A DNA stretch of 64,000 nt, from contig JAEUHM010000009.1 of assembly GCA_016795485.1 (NCBI GenBank), forward strand, positions 124,001 to 188,000. The letters are read 5' to 3'. The translations under genes and the position numbers were made by a program. Source of the DNA: Verrucomicrobiaceae bacterium (GTDB lineage: Bacteria; Verrucomicrobiota; Verrucomicrobiia; Verrucomicrobiales; Verrucomicrobiaceae). The notes under the pieces are model-generated. The model did no database searches. It saw nothing but the letters and a program-made list of their open reading frames with translations, and was not told the DNA's origin. Shown here piece by piece: positions 35,318 to 44,692 of the stretch (its first letter is position 1; the number at the start of each line of letters is the position of its first letter).

Positions 35318-36613
35318 TCAGGGCTCGCTAAACGGTCCGCCATTTTGCTGCGTGAGCGCCTCACGCACTTTCACGCCGTTCAGCGTGCCTACTTCGTCCT
35401 TCGACTGCATCGCAAGCGCCGCGGCGGTTCCGGCAGCCTCGCCGAGGGCCATCGCGGTGGCGGTGACGCGACTGGAGGCACTGGCTTCGCTGCTGGCGCT
35501 GTGGCAGCGACCGGCGACGAGGAGGTTACTGACTTTTTGCGGCACGAGCGTGCGATAACTGATGTCGTAGGGCTTCGGTTGGAAGCCGGAGCCGGTGAAC
35601 GGCTTGTCCACCGAGACCTCCGGCGGATGGATGTCGAGGAATCAGCAGCCCGTGGCGACCGCGTCGTCATGGCGCGTGGTCTTTTGCAGGTCTTCGAGCG
35701 TGAGCACGTTAAGGCCCACGATGCGCCGCGTGTCGCGCACGCCGATGTAAGGGCCGCTGGTGATGTAGTAGCTGTTTTCAAAGCCGGGCACCTTGGCCTT
35801 CCATTCGTTGAAGATCGCCCACGCGTCCTTGCGGCCCTGAATCTCCGCCCGCGTGAAGTCGGCGGCATTCGTCGCATCAGCGGGAACACGCGTGGCGTGC
35901 ACATAGCACTCGTCCTTGGCAAAGGCGAAGATGAGCCCCGGGCCGTAGAAGTTCACCAGACGGCCTTCCTGGTGCGCCTCGATGAGGACCTTCTTCGCCA
36001 TTTCCTTCGTCTCCTTCACCGGCACCACGTTGCCGATGCGGAAATGCAGTGTCAGGGGCATGAGCGGCTTCGACGAGATCGTCGGGCAGCCGGCCCAGTG
36101 CGCGATGTCGCCATCGCCGGTGCAATCGATCACCTGTTTCGCCTCGACCCGCGTGAGTCCGTCCTTGTTCGCGATGATCACCGCAGCCACGCGACCTTCC
36201 TTCACCTCCACATCGCAGGCCACGCTGTGGTAGAGCACGCTGAGCTTGTCCTTGTGCTGGAGGATGAGGTCGTCCGTGAGCACCTTGAAGTGCTCCACGT
36301 TCGGAATCCACATGCTGCCCCAATACTTCGTCACCAGCTCCGGCGGCAGGTCGTCGATCGACTTCGCACCTGGCTTCGCGATGCCCAACTTTTGCAGCAG
36401 CTCCAGCGCGATGCCTTTCACGACAAAGCGCCCGCTCGGCTTGTCTATAAGCCCGTCAAAGTAAGGAAGCCCGACCGTGGTGATGATGCCACCAGAGAAG
36501 CCGGCGCGTTCGACGAGCAGCGTCCTCGCCCCGTTGCGGGCGGAGGACAAAGCGGCGGCAATGCCGGCACAGCCACCGCCGCAGATGAGGACGTCAGTTT
36601 GGAGGGTTTTCAT
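35318..36613 (-). pseudogene. FAD-dependent oxidoreductase gene with in-frame UGA (nonsense or selenocysteine)
   Basis: A single frame from ATG 36613 to a stop at 35318 encodes 431 codons but has an internal TGA at 35642-35644. Up to there it gives 323 residues: Rossmann motif LICGGGCAGIAAALSSARNG, GFSGGIITTVGLPYFDGL, VIDCTGDGDIAHWAG. After the TGA it continues FLDIHPPEVSVDKPF...LVPQKVSNLLVAGRCHSASSEASASSRVTATAMALGEAAGTAAALAMQ, the conserved C-terminal FAD segment. In paralogues in this window (VTFGVDVH, VTFGVDIH) the TGA position is an aromatic residue. Hence a TGG to TGA mutation is the simplest reading. Selenocysteine insertion is an alternative, because a SECIS-like hairpin follows the UGA. 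The upstream gene is divergent and encodes an AraC-type regulator. Confidence 0.8.
35607..35627 (-). other. SECIS-like hairpin downstream of the in-frame UGA
   Basis: On the minus strand TCCGCCG (35627-35621) pairs with CGGTGGA (35613-35607) around the loop GAGGTCT. The loop starts 21 bases after the UGA and has G among its first bases, within the known distance and loop rules for bacterial SECIS elements. Coding-sequence GC bias could create it by chance. Confidence 0.3.
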
Positions 36614-36661
36614 AAGCTTGAATCATAACGGGATCATGGCGATACTCTGGCGACAAAGACT

Positions 36662-37468
36662 ATGCGAAATGCGCCGCGCTACAAACCCGCCATCACTGGC
36701 ATCAGACGCAGTTCAAAAGAACTGGCTGCGTTTCAGCGTGAGCGTGCTGCTTGGTTTGGCAATGTGCGACCAGATTCCATGTTGCACCCATTGCTTGCCG
36801 AGATTCCAGGCATCACATACTGGGCCAAGGACAGGCATGGACGTTTCATGGTGGCCAGCGTGGCCATTCTCCGGCGATACAACATCGAGTCCGAGCGTGA
36901 TCTGCTAGGTCTAACCGATCATGACATCACGCCCAAGGCCATCGCGGATGACTATGTGCATGGCGACATGCTGGTTCTATCTGGAAAGGAGAGACGTCTG
37001 GAAAGACTGGAGTTGGCTTTTGATAGCCAGGGAACACTAGACTGGTATGTCGTCACGAAGTTGCCCATGCTCGACCAGCGTGGACGCATCGTTGGAACCA
37101 TGGGCCTCATGCGCCGTGCCAAGGATCACGCTTCGAGCCTGCCGCTTGTGCAGTCCGTCTCGAAAGCCGTTGAGATCATCCGCACCGACTATGCAAAAGG
37201 CGTCACGATGACCCAGGTCGCCAAGCGTAGCGGACAGTCCCTCCGCCAGCTCCAGCGATGCTTCCAGAACGCATTTGGCATCAATCCCCAGGAGTTCCTT
37301 ATCAAGACCCGAGTCCTCGCCGCCATGACTATGCTGGATGAGACGAGCCTCGCTGCTGCTGAGATCGCGTCCAAGTGTGGATTTGTCGATGCTAGCAGTT
37401 TCGCGATGCAGTTCAAGCAGCGCACCGGACTCACACCACGAGCCTACCGCCAACGTTCACTTGGCTGA
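36662..37468 (+). CDS. PAS-AraC transcriptional regulator
   Basis: 268 residues. A PAS-type sensor region (LLAEIPGITYWAKDRHGRFMVASVAILRRYNIESERDLLGLTDHDI...LDWYVVTKLPMLDQRGRIVGTMGLMRR, about 45-155) is followed by an AraC/XylS DNA-binding domain (KGVTMTQVAKRSGQSLRQLQRCFQNAFGINPQEFLIKTRV...AAEIASKCGFVDASSFAMQFKQRTGLTPRAYRQR). It is divergently transcribed from the UGA-containing FAD enzyme; the two starts are 48 bp apart. It probably regulates that gene or the adjoining sugar genes (inference). Confidence 0.9.
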   Translation: MRNAPRYKPAITGIRRSSKELAAFQRERAAWFGNVRPDSMLHPLLAEIPGITYWAKDRHGRFMVASVAILRRYNIESERDLLGLTDHDITPKAIADDYVHGDMLVLSGKERRLERLELAFDSQGTLDWYVVTKLPMLDQRGRIVGTMGLMRRAKDHASSLPLVQSVSKAVEIIRTDYAKGVTMTQVAKRSGQSLRQLQRCFQNAFGINPQEFLIKTRVLAAMTMLDETSLAAAEIASKCGFVDASSFAMQFKQRTGLTPRAYRQRSLG

Positions 37469-37547
37469 TTAGTGCCGCCCGAGTCATGAACCATTGACCA
37501 TGGAAAGCAGACGAAAAGTTCCGTCGGGCTTGGATAGGGCGCTGCTA

Positions 37548-39566
37548 TCACGGTCTGCCGATGGCCTGGACGAGATCGCGCCAGAGCGCGGCCCCGCTAT
37601 CGGCGTTCGTCATGATGATGAGGCCATCTTGTCTGATGGGGTCGAACTCGACGTAGCTGCGGAAGCCGGTGCCGTTCGAGCCGCTGTGGCGGATGCGCGG
37701 ACCGGAGGCGGTGGGCTCGATGGACCAGCCGAGACCAAAGCGGATGCTGCCCTCGACCTGACTGCCTCGTCGGACGAGGAGAGGACTCTTCGTTGCCGGT
37801 CCGGCGGGCGTGAGCATCTGGCGGATGGAGTCGGCGCTGAGCGAGTGCGCGGCATCGCGGCGGGGATTCATCATCTCCAGCGCAAAGGCCGCGTAATCGC
37901 GCGGCGTGCAGTAGAGGGAGTAGGCGGCATTGGGCCGTGTGTAATGACGGCGCTGCGCTTTGACGCTGCCCTGCGCATCATGCCCGGCGGCGGCGTGGGC
38001 CGCGATGGCATCGCTCCACACATGGCTGCTGCTTCTCATGCCGAGCGGATAAAGCAAAGTGCGGCGCAAGAAGGGATCGTAGCCTTCGCCCGTGAGGCGC
38101 TCGATGACCGTTTGCAGGAACTGCAGGCCCTCGCCGGAATAGGTGTGCGTGGTGCCGGGCTCGTGCATCACCTGAAGCGCACCGCCCTTGGGCCGCCAGT
38201 TTGGAAAGCCAGTCGTGTGGTTCAGCACCATGCGTGCGGTGATCTTTTCATGCAGCGGCTGATCTTTGAGATAGGGCTGCGGAAGATAAAGTGCGAGCGG
38301 ACGGTCGAGATCGAGTTTCTGCTGCTCCACGAGCGTCATCGCGGCATACGCGGCCAGCGGTTTCGTCATCGAAGCGGCCTCAAAAACAGTCGCCGGCGTG
38401 ACAGGATCGCCTTTGCCAGCCTCACTCAGGCCGAGGCAGATCTGCGTCTGCACGTGGCCGTTTTGAATCGTGAGCAGCGATGCGCCGGGCACGCGATGTT
38501 TGCTCATGAGCAAAGCCAGGCGTGTCTCGTCGCTGATCTCGCCAGGAGCCGTGAATGCCTCCAAAATGAGCCGCACAAGCTGACCAAACTGCGCGCTCTC
38601 CACGCGGCGGCCCTCGATGTCCGTGTTCACGCGATGCACGATGACGAGATCGAGCGCTGGCACGTTCAGAATGTAGTGCCCGCCCGCGCCACGCGCCGAG
38701 TAACTGCCCTCCGGCAAGGTCACGCCGGGGAGATGCACGCCGCTTTGCCCGATCCACCACAGGTAGCCGTAGCCGCCGCTGGTGCCTGCATTTGAATACG
38801 AGGTCACACTGGCCTTCACCCACTCCGCAGGCACGACTTGCCGCCCCTGCCACAGGCCGCCGTGCAGGAACAGCAGGCCAAAACGTGCCATGTCACGCGC
38901 CGTCATGCGGAATGGATACGCGCGATGGATGGAATCCGCGCCGGTGACGTAGGCGCAGTCCGCCGGTGAAAAATCCTCCATGCCCAGCGGCGCGGCGATG
39001 AGACGCTGGAAGTCGTCATACACGCCCGCGCCGCATTCCAGCTCATAGATGGTGCCGAGCGCGTTGAAATCCCAGTTGTTGTAATACCAAAACGTGCCCG
39101 GCGCATGGCTGTGGCGCGGCGGCCGCTTCTCCTTCATCCGCGCCGTTTCGTAGAGCGCGGGATGATACACGCCGGACCGCGCCTTGAGCAGATCATGCAC
39201 CGTGGCGCGCTTTTCCGTCTCGGTGAGTCGCGGTTCATTGTCATCGATGCCCAACTCCGCCATCGTCGCCTCCAGCCGCAGCATCCGCGCATCGACCTGG
39301 ATGCCGCAGAGCGCGCTGATGAAGCTCTTGCGGATGGAATGCACGTTGAGCCTTGCCTCCACCGCGCCCCAGGAATCGAGCACCTTGCCACCCGCCACGA
39401 TCATGACCGCTTCAGCCGGAATCGTCCGCGTGTAATCGCGTGCCGCCACCAGCCTCTCACGCGACCAGCCAAGCGCCTGTGCCTCAGCATCCGTGAGCCG
39501 CTGCCAGGGCTCCGCCAGCGCGAGCAAGGGCGTGAGCAGGATGAAAAGTGTCTGGCGAAAAGGCAT
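37548..39566 (-). CDS. Exported protein with two beta-lactamase-fold (serine hydrolase) domains
   Basis: 672 residues with signal peptide (MPFRQTLFILLTPLLALA). The first domain (about 45-340) has the Ser-x-x-Lys motif SIRKSF and a YYNNWDF (Tyr-x-Asn) motif, as in beta-lactamase/PBP-related serine hydrolases. The second domain (about 350-672) has its own SMTK, YSGEG and RHSGSNGTG motifs. Two complete domains fused in one chain is unusual; most members have one. Possible roles: peptidase, esterase or sugar ester hydrolase outside the cytoplasm (family knowledge does not decide). The catalytic motifs of both halves look intact. Confidence 0.85.
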   Translation of the reverse strand: MPFRQTLFILLTPLLALAEPWQRLTDAEAQALGWSRERLVAARDYTRTIPAEAVMIVAGGKVLDSWGAVEARLNVHSIRKSFISALCGIQVDARMLRLEATMAELGIDDNEPRLTETEKRATVHDLLKARSGVYHPALYETARMKEKRPPRHSHAPGTFWYYNNWDFNALGTIYELECGAGVYDDFQRLIAAPLGMEDFSPADCAYVTGADSIHRAYPFRMTARDMARFGLLFLHGGLWQGRQVVPAEWVKASVTSYSNAGTSGGYGYLWWIGQSGVHLPGVTLPEGSYSARGAGGHYILNVPALDLVIVHRVNTDIEGRRVESAQFGQLVRLILEAFTAPGEISDETRLALLMSKHRVPGASLLTIQNGHVQTQICLGLSEAGKGDPVTPATVFEAASMTKPLAAYAAMTLVEQQKLDLDRPLALYLPQPYLKDQPLHEKITARMVLNHTTGFPNWRPKGGALQVMHEPGTTHTYSGEGLQFLQTVIERLTGEGYDPFLRRTLLYPLGMRSSSHVWSDAIAAHAAAGHDAQGSVKAQRRHYTRPNAAYSLYCTPRDYAAFALEMMNPRRDAAHSLSADSIRQMLTPAGPATKSPLLVRRGSQVEGSIRFGLGWSIEPTASGPRIRHSGSNGTGFRSYVEFDPIRQDGLIIMTNADSGAALWRDLVQAIGRP

Positions 39567-39572
39567 GTGCGG

Positions 39573-40874
39573 TCACGGTTTGACACCTCGCTGCAACTTC
39601 CAGCCGTCTGGCGCGGCGTAAGCCCCGCGATGCCGCTGGTTGGTTTTGGCGACGCCGTTGAAATCGACATCGAAGGCCGTCTCACTGGCAAAAGGAGCCA
39701 AATCGAGCGCGGTGCCTTCGCAACGTCCCGGTTTTGGTGAGAGATTCAATCCATCCAGCGTGGCCGATGGCTGCATGAGATGCGCGGCGGCCTCGGCGGG
39801 ATTGCCAGTGATGTTTTCCGCCGCGTTTGTGATGCTCTTTTGCAAAGACAACGGCGTGTTGGCAAAGACGACATTGCCTGTGACTACGCTGCCCTGCGGC
39901 GCGGGCGCGGCGATCACGATGCCGCGTTCGACAGCGCAAATCGTGTTGTGATACACATGCGCAAAACGCAGTGGCAGGTCGTGATCCCGCAGTGCGATGG
40001 CGGTGCGGCCTCCGGCGAACACATTGTCATGGATGGTCACACGCCCGGAGGCCTGCAGCAGCGACTCATGCGGGTTGTTCCAGAAAAAGTTGCCGTAGAT
40101 CTCATACAGATCATCCGCGCCGGGGCCGCTGGCGGGGAAGCCGCCGACGAGCACGTTCGGGCGGTCGCCATCGGTGCCGGGAGCGTCGTTTTTGATGAAC
40201 ACATTGTGCCGGATGATCGTGCGACTGGCCGTGGCAGGCATGTCCGTGATTTCAGGGCGCGCTTTCTGAAACTTGATCTCCATGCAGTAGCCGATCGGGT
40301 CCTCCACGAGGTTGTTTTCGATCACTCCGCGGATGAACGGGTCCGCGCCGTTCGAGTTGCCCAGATAGAGGCCCGTGCCGCAGTTGCGGATGATGTTTCG
40401 CCGGATCGTCCAGTCCCAGGTCGGTGTTTTGGTCGAGATACCCACCGCCTGCTGCGAGGTGTTCCAGTCGCTGATGATGCAGTCCTCGATGACGACGTGA
40501 TGCACGCTGTTTTTCAGCCCGCCCTGTGCGCTGATGCCAAAAAGGCCCGGAATGCTCTTCGGACCACCGCCGAGGATGGACAGCCGCTTCAGCGCGATGT
40601 GGCTGCACTGCTTCAACTCCACACAATTCGCCACCTGCGTCTGCCGGATCTCCGCCAAGCCTTTTTCCGGCCCCGTGATCGTGATCCAGGCATCCTCCGT
40701 GCCGTGGCAATCACTCACCGGCAAACCACGCTCATACACGCCTGCGGCCAGCACGAGCGTGTCGCCCGCTTGAAGTGTGGTGAGTTCACGGCGGTAGTTT
40801 TCCGGTGACGCATGCTTCACCGCGCCTGCGCAGGCGGTGGTGGCGAAAACGAGAAGCGTGAAAAGCGTGCGCAT
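39573..40874 (-). CDS. Exported chondroitinase-B-like parallel beta-helix protein
   Basis: 433 residues from ATG at 40874 (MRTLFTLLVFATTACAG signal); the upstream ATG at 40931 adds an unlikely leader. The fold signature is the pectate-lyase-like beta-helix: LQAGDTLVLAAGVYERGLPVSDCHGTEDAWITITGPEKGLAEI, then HVVIEDCIISDWNTSQQAVG, WTIRRNIIRNCGTGLYLG, GVIENNLVEDPIGYCMEIK, RTIIRHNVFIKNDAPGTDG. This opening is typical of PL6-type (chondroitinase B / alginate lyase) proteins. Substrate not deducible. It follows the double serine-hydrolase gene upstream only in layout; both are on the minus strand, spacing a few bp. Confidence 0.8.
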   Translation of the reverse strand: MRTLFTLLVFATTACAGAVKHASPENYRRELTTLQAGDTLVLAAGVYERGLPVSDCHGTEDAWITITGPEKGLAEIRQTQVANCVELKQCSHIALKRLSILGGGPKSIPGLFGISAQGGLKNSVHHVVIEDCIISDWNTSQQAVGISTKTPTWDWTIRRNIIRNCGTGLYLGNSNGADPFIRGVIENNLVEDPIGYCMEIKFQKARPEITDMPATASRTIIRHNVFIKNDAPGTDGDRPNVLVGGFPASGPGADDLYEIYGNFFWNNPHESLLQASGRVTIHDNVFAGGRTAIALRDHDLPLRFAHVYHNTICAVERGIVIAAPAPQGSVVTGNVVFANTPLSLQKSITNAAENITGNPAEAAAHLMQPSATLDGLNLSPKPGRCEGTALDLAPFASETAFDVDFNGVAKTNQRHRGAYAAPDGWKLQRGVKP

Positions 40875-40882
40875 GAGAAATG

Positions 40883-42313
40883 CTACACTCGTTGCCCGAT
40901 CGCTTTCAGCTTCTCCAGCCCTTCCGTCCACGCGACCTCATGCGGCATTCGCTTCGACAAAGCGGCGAGTGCGGCGGTTACGCCTGCGGCCTCGCCCATG
41001 GCCACCGCATTGCCGGTGACGCGATAGCTGGAGTGCGCGATGAAGTCACCGCTGATGCAGCGGCCGGCCATCATGAGGCCATCGACATCCTTGGCGATCA
41101 GCGCCCGCAGCGGAATGTCGTAGTTCTTGGCTTTGACGCCCTTGGTGTGAATCGCTCCCTTCGCCTTGTTGTGCTCGGCAGTGGTGGCGTGGACATCGAC
41201 GCCGAAGGTGACGAGCGCGACGCCATCCTCGTAACGCGCGCCTTTGACCAGATCGTCCGTCTTCACCGTGTAGCGGCCGGCGATGCGGCGGCCATCGCGC
41301 ACGCCGATTTGCTCGGCAGTGGCGACGATCTGGATGCCCTCCCACGCGCCGCCGAGGCTGCGCAGGCCGTTGATCATCCGGTGCATGTCCGCACGCGCGC
41401 GCACGGTGGCGGCAGTGATCTCCGCCGCATCCCACGGCTTCACGCCGTATTCGTGATTGAACATGGCAAAGCATAGATTTCCGCGCACATGCCAGAGCGT
41501 GGAGCTGGCGTAGGAGGGGATTTGGCCCGTGGCCTTCACGATCTCATCGCGGATGCGTTTCTTCTTCTCACCATCAGTGTTTTCACCGGGCTTCGGCGTG
41601 CCGAAGCGGATGAACTCGCGCAGCGCCTCGGCGTCCTTCACCACGAGCAGCGCGTTCAGCGACAGAGGCTGGCAGGGGCAGGCATCCACCGCGTTGATGT
41701 CCTCCGCATCGCCGACTTTGAATCCGCAGCCAGCCAGCGCGCCGAGATCGCCATCACCGGTCGTGTCGATGAAAACGGGCGCTTTCCAGGCCTGCCGTCC
41801 AGCTTTCGACTCGGTGACGATGGTGGTGAGCTGGTTTCCTTCTTTAAAAGCAGCGCAGACCTTCGTGTGAAACTGAAACTTCACGCCCGCCTCCACGCAA
41901 AGCTCCTCCAGCAGCAACTTCAGCGCTTCAGGATCGTAGCAGAAGCGGCTGGCACTTTTCGAGTTCGCCCGCGCGTCACGCGCATCGAGCTTTTCGCGCA
42001 GTTCCTTCGCGAAGCCCGGCTTGTCGAAGTCGAGGAAGTAGCCGAGCAGGCCCGCCGTCCAGATGCCGCCGAGGCAGCCGCGCCATTCAAACAAGCGCAC
42101 TTTGGCCCCGGCACGCGCTGCGGTGATCGCCGCCGTCACACCGGCCGGACCCGCGCCGCACACGATGACATCGGCATCCTCTGCGAATGGAATGTCACGC
42201 GCTGGCTCGTGGAAACCGCTCGCAACCTCCGCGGCGATGAGTTGAGCAGGACTGGCTGCACCACCCGCGAGAGCGGCGGTGAGAAAATGGCGGCGTGAAA
42301 CGGGGGAAGGCAT
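40883..42313 (-). CDS. Tat-exported FAD-dependent oxidoreductase, copy A
   Basis: 476 residues from ATG at 42313. Twin-arginine signal VSRRHFLTAALAGGAASPAQL. FAD-binding VIVCGAGPAGVTAAITAARAGAKVRLFEWRGCLGGIWTAG, then VFIDTTGDGDLGALAG and C-terminal GLMMAGRCISGDFIAHSSYRVTGNAVAMGEAAG. A close paralogue of the 43232 gene, which it resembles over its whole length. The two flank the 42364 hydrolase gene, which suggests a local duplication. The beta-helix gene starts 8 bp after its stop codon. Confidence 0.88.
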   Translation of the reverse strand: MPSPVSRRHFLTAALAGGAASPAQLIAAEVASGFHEPARDIPFAEDADVIVCGAGPAGVTAAITAARAGAKVRLFEWRGCLGGIWTAGLLGYFLDFDKPGFAKELREKLDARDARANSKSASRFCYDPEALKLLLEELCVEAGVKFQFHTKVCAAFKEGNQLTTIVTESKAGRQAWKAPVFIDTTGDGDLGALAGCGFKVGDAEDINAVDACPCQPLSLNALLVVKDAEALREFIRFGTPKPGENTDGEKKKRIRDEIVKATGQIPSYASSTLWHVRGNLCFAMFNHEYGVKPWDAAEITAATVRARADMHRMINGLRSLGGAWEGIQIVATAEQIGVRDGRRIAGRYTVKTDDLVKGARYEDGVALVTFGVDVHATTAEHNKAKGAIHTKGVKAKNYDIPLRALIAKDVDGLMMAGRCISGDFIAHSSYRVTGNAVAMGEAAGVTAALAALSKRMPHEVAWTEGLEKLKAIGQRV

Positions 42314-42363
42314 GCGCACACATCACGAAGGCAGCGTTACCATGTTTTCACCAGACTTTCGTC

Positions 42364-43206
42364 TCACCGTGCTTGATTCAGCGATTCCAGCCACTCCGGC
42401 AGCGCGTGGAGTTGGTCCACATGATCCGGCGCGGAATTGCCCGCGAGGCCGAAGAGGTGAAACGAGCCGCTTTTTGCCTGGCTGAGCATCTGCGTCTTCA
42501 TCGGTCCCCATTCCAGAATAGCACGGCGTTTCACACCCAGCTCACGCAGCAGCCAGTCGGCCGTTTCGGTCGTGCTGGCAAAAGTGCCGGGAAAAATCTC
42601 GCTGTGCGTGATGAGCATCTCCTTCCGGCCTGCCATCGCCTTACGAGCAAAGTTGGCGATGGGTTTGAGCACCTCTGTGTCGATCTTCGACTCCAGCGGC
42701 CCCGGTTTGCCATCCGAGTAGCTCGTGTGAATGCCATCGATCATCAGCACACAGTCGATGATGTTCACCGCAGACTCGTGACGCAGCATTGCGCGGATGC
42801 CCTGACACCCCGCGCTCCAGCCGCCGACGGTGATCTGCGTCCAGCTCATGCCCGCTTTGTCCGTCGCAGTTGCCAACAATGCCTCAAACGCACCTTCCTT
42901 CTCAAACAGCGCCTTATAGCCATCACCACGCTGAATCACGATTGCGGCCATGCCGTGTTTCGCCGCTGCCACCTCGGGAATCCAGTTCGCACCGTGCATG
43001 AAAAGCAGCAGCGGAGCCTCTTTCCGCTCCACGACGGCCTGCGGGATGAAAAGCGTGCCTGCATCGAGTTTTTCGCGCTTTCCTGGAGGGTGTGCCTCCT
43101 TCAAGCGCGGATGCTCACGCGTGTGCTCCACCATCGGAGACGGATTCTGCGGCTCCGCGGCCTGTGCGGCGACCACGAGTGCGAAAAGCAACGCTAATGT
43201 CTTCAT
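42364..43206 (-). CDS. Exported alpha/beta hydrolase
   Basis: 280 residues from ATG at 43206 (MKTLALLFALVVAAQAAE signal peptide). LLLFMHGANWIPEVAAAKHGMAAIVIQRGDG is the oxyanion-hole region, ITVGGWSAGCQGIRAML carries the nucleophile Ser in GWSAG, and CVLMIDGIHTSY is a plausible Asp-containing strand. No recognised subfamily. It lies between two near-duplicate FAD enzyme genes on the same strand. Confidence 0.75.
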   Translation of the reverse strand: MKTLALLFALVVAAQAAEPQNPSPMVEHTREHPRLKEAHPPGKREKLDAGTLFIPQAVVERKEAPLLLFMHGANWIPEVAAAKHGMAAIVIQRGDGYKALFEKEGAFEALLATATDKAGMSWTQITVGGWSAGCQGIRAMLRHESAVNIIDCVLMIDGIHTSYSDGKPGPLESKIDTEVLKPIANFARKAMAGRKEMLITHSEIFPGTFASTTETADWLLRELGVKRRAILEWGPMKTQMLSQAKSGSFHLFGLAGNSAPDHVDQLHALPEWLESLNQAR

Positions 43207-43231
43207 GGAGATATCCGACTCGAGTTTGCGC

Positions 43232-44647
43232 TCAGGCCCGCAGGCCGATCTTGGTGAGTTTTGCGAGACTTTCACTCCACGCGACCTCGTGCGGCAGTCG
43301 TTTAGACAAAGCGGCGAGCGCGGCGGTAACGCCCGCAGCCTCGCCCATGGCCACGGCATTGCCGGTGACGCGGTAACTGGCATGCGCGATGAAATCGCCG
43401 CTGATGCAGCGACCGGCCATCATGAGGCCACCGACATCTTTGGCGATCAGCGCTCGCAATGGAATGTCGTAGGGGCGCATCTTGAAGTCGCCGTTGTTGA
43501 TGGGCTTCGTCTTGTTGGTCTCCTTTGAGTCGGCGTGAATATCCACGCCGAAAGTCACCCGCGCGACAGCATCATCCTGGCGAGCGCCTTTGATGAGGTC
43601 ATCGCGGGTCACTTGGTAGCGTCCATGAATGCGACGGCCATCGCGAATGCCGATTTGCTCGGCGGTGGAGGCGATTTGGATGCCTTCCCACGGTCCGCCG
43701 AGCTTTCGCAGTGCCCGCATGATGCGAAACACCTCCGCACGCGAGCGCATGGTGGCCTCGCTGATGGCGGCGGCGTCCCACGGTTTGATGCCATACTCGT
43801 GATTGAGCATCAGCATGACCAGATCGTCGCGCACCGGAAAGATCGTCGGATGGCCGTAGGAGGCCTCGACGCCTGCTCGCTTCAGCTCGGCCTTAAAAGC
43901 CTCCACGCAGGTGAGATGGCCACCCGGGCCATTGAACTCGTCGGTGCCATTGAAGGAGATGAAGGGCGCGAGTGCTTTCACATCACGCACGACGGCCAGC
44001 GCATTCATCGTGAGCGGCTGACAGGGGCAATCCTTTGCCTGACCAACATCCCAGCCGCAGCCCGCCTGCGCACCGAGATCACCATCGCCGGTCGCGTCGA
44101 TGAAAACAGGCGCACGCCAGGCCTGACGGCCGGATTTCGACTCCGTCACGAGGGTGCGCAGTCTGCCATCTTCACGAAAAGCGGCTGAGACACGCGTGTG
44201 GAGCTGTGTTTTCACGCCGGCTTCGACACACATCTCCTCCAGCAGGATCTTCATCTCCTCGGGCTCATAGACAAAGCGGCTCGGGTTCGGATTGCGGCGT
44301 GCATCGCGCTCATCCAGGCGGCGCGTGATCTCGCGAGTGAGGCCGGGTTTGTCGAAATCGAAGATGTAAGTCAGCAAACCGGCCGTCCACACGCCACCGA
44401 GGCATCCATGAACCTCAAACAGCCGCGTGCGTGCTCCTGCACGCGCCGCCGTGATCGCCGCCGCGATGCCCGCAGGCCCCGCGCCGCACACGATGACATC
44501 CGCGTCGTCGTGGAGCTCCAGTTTCTGCGCGGGTTCGTCAAACCTATCCCCATTCTCATTACTGGCTTGCGCCTGACAGTGAGTCACGGCACTGCCAGCA
44601 AGTGCGCTCGAGATGAAATTGCGGCGGGAATATGAAACTCGATTCAT
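43232..44647 (-). CDS. Tat-exported FAD-dependent oxidoreductase, copy B
   Basis: 471 residues. Twin-arginine signal YSRRNFISSALAGSAVTHC. VIVCGAGPAGIAAAITAARAGARTRLFEVHGCLGGVWTAGLLTYI, VFIDATGDGDLGAQAG, and C-terminal GLMMAGRCISGDFIAHASYRVTGNAVAMGEAAGVTAALAALSKRLPHEVAW. Nearly colinear with copy A (40883-42313), with the same start organisation. A conserved VARVTFGVDIH segment places an aromatic residue at the position that is TGA in the 35318 gene. The 44693 gene, another family member, is upstream on the same strand. Confidence 0.88.
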   Translation of the reverse strand: MNRVSYSRRNFISSALAGSAVTHCQAQASNENGDRFDEPAQKLELHDDADVIVCGAGPAGIAAAITAARAGARTRLFEVHGCLGGVWTAGLLTYIFDFDKPGLTREITRRLDERDARRNPNPSRFVYEPEEMKILLEEMCVEAGVKTQLHTRVSAAFREDGRLRTLVTESKSGRQAWRAPVFIDATGDGDLGAQAGCGWDVGQAKDCPCQPLTMNALAVVRDVKALAPFISFNGTDEFNGPGGHLTCVEAFKAELKRAGVEASYGHPTIFPVRDDLVMLMLNHEYGIKPWDAAAISEATMRSRAEVFRIMRALRKLGGPWEGIQIASTAEQIGIRDGRRIHGRYQVTRDDLIKGARQDDAVARVTFGVDIHADSKETNKTKPINNGDFKMRPYDIPLRALIAKDVGGLMMAGRCISGDFIAHASYRVTGNAVAMGEAAGVTAALAALSKRLPHEVAWSESLAKLTKIGLRA

Positions 44648-44692
44648 GATCTCTTTGTCATTCTCGATAGCTCAGGGGCGAAGACTTTTTGA

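Noticed and set aside
35607-35627. Calling the SECIS-like hairpin a confirmed selenocysteine signal
   Set aside because: A 7-bp stem in GC-rich coding DNA is easily formed by chance, and a paralogue comparison favours a simple TGG to TGA change. Kept as a candidate only.
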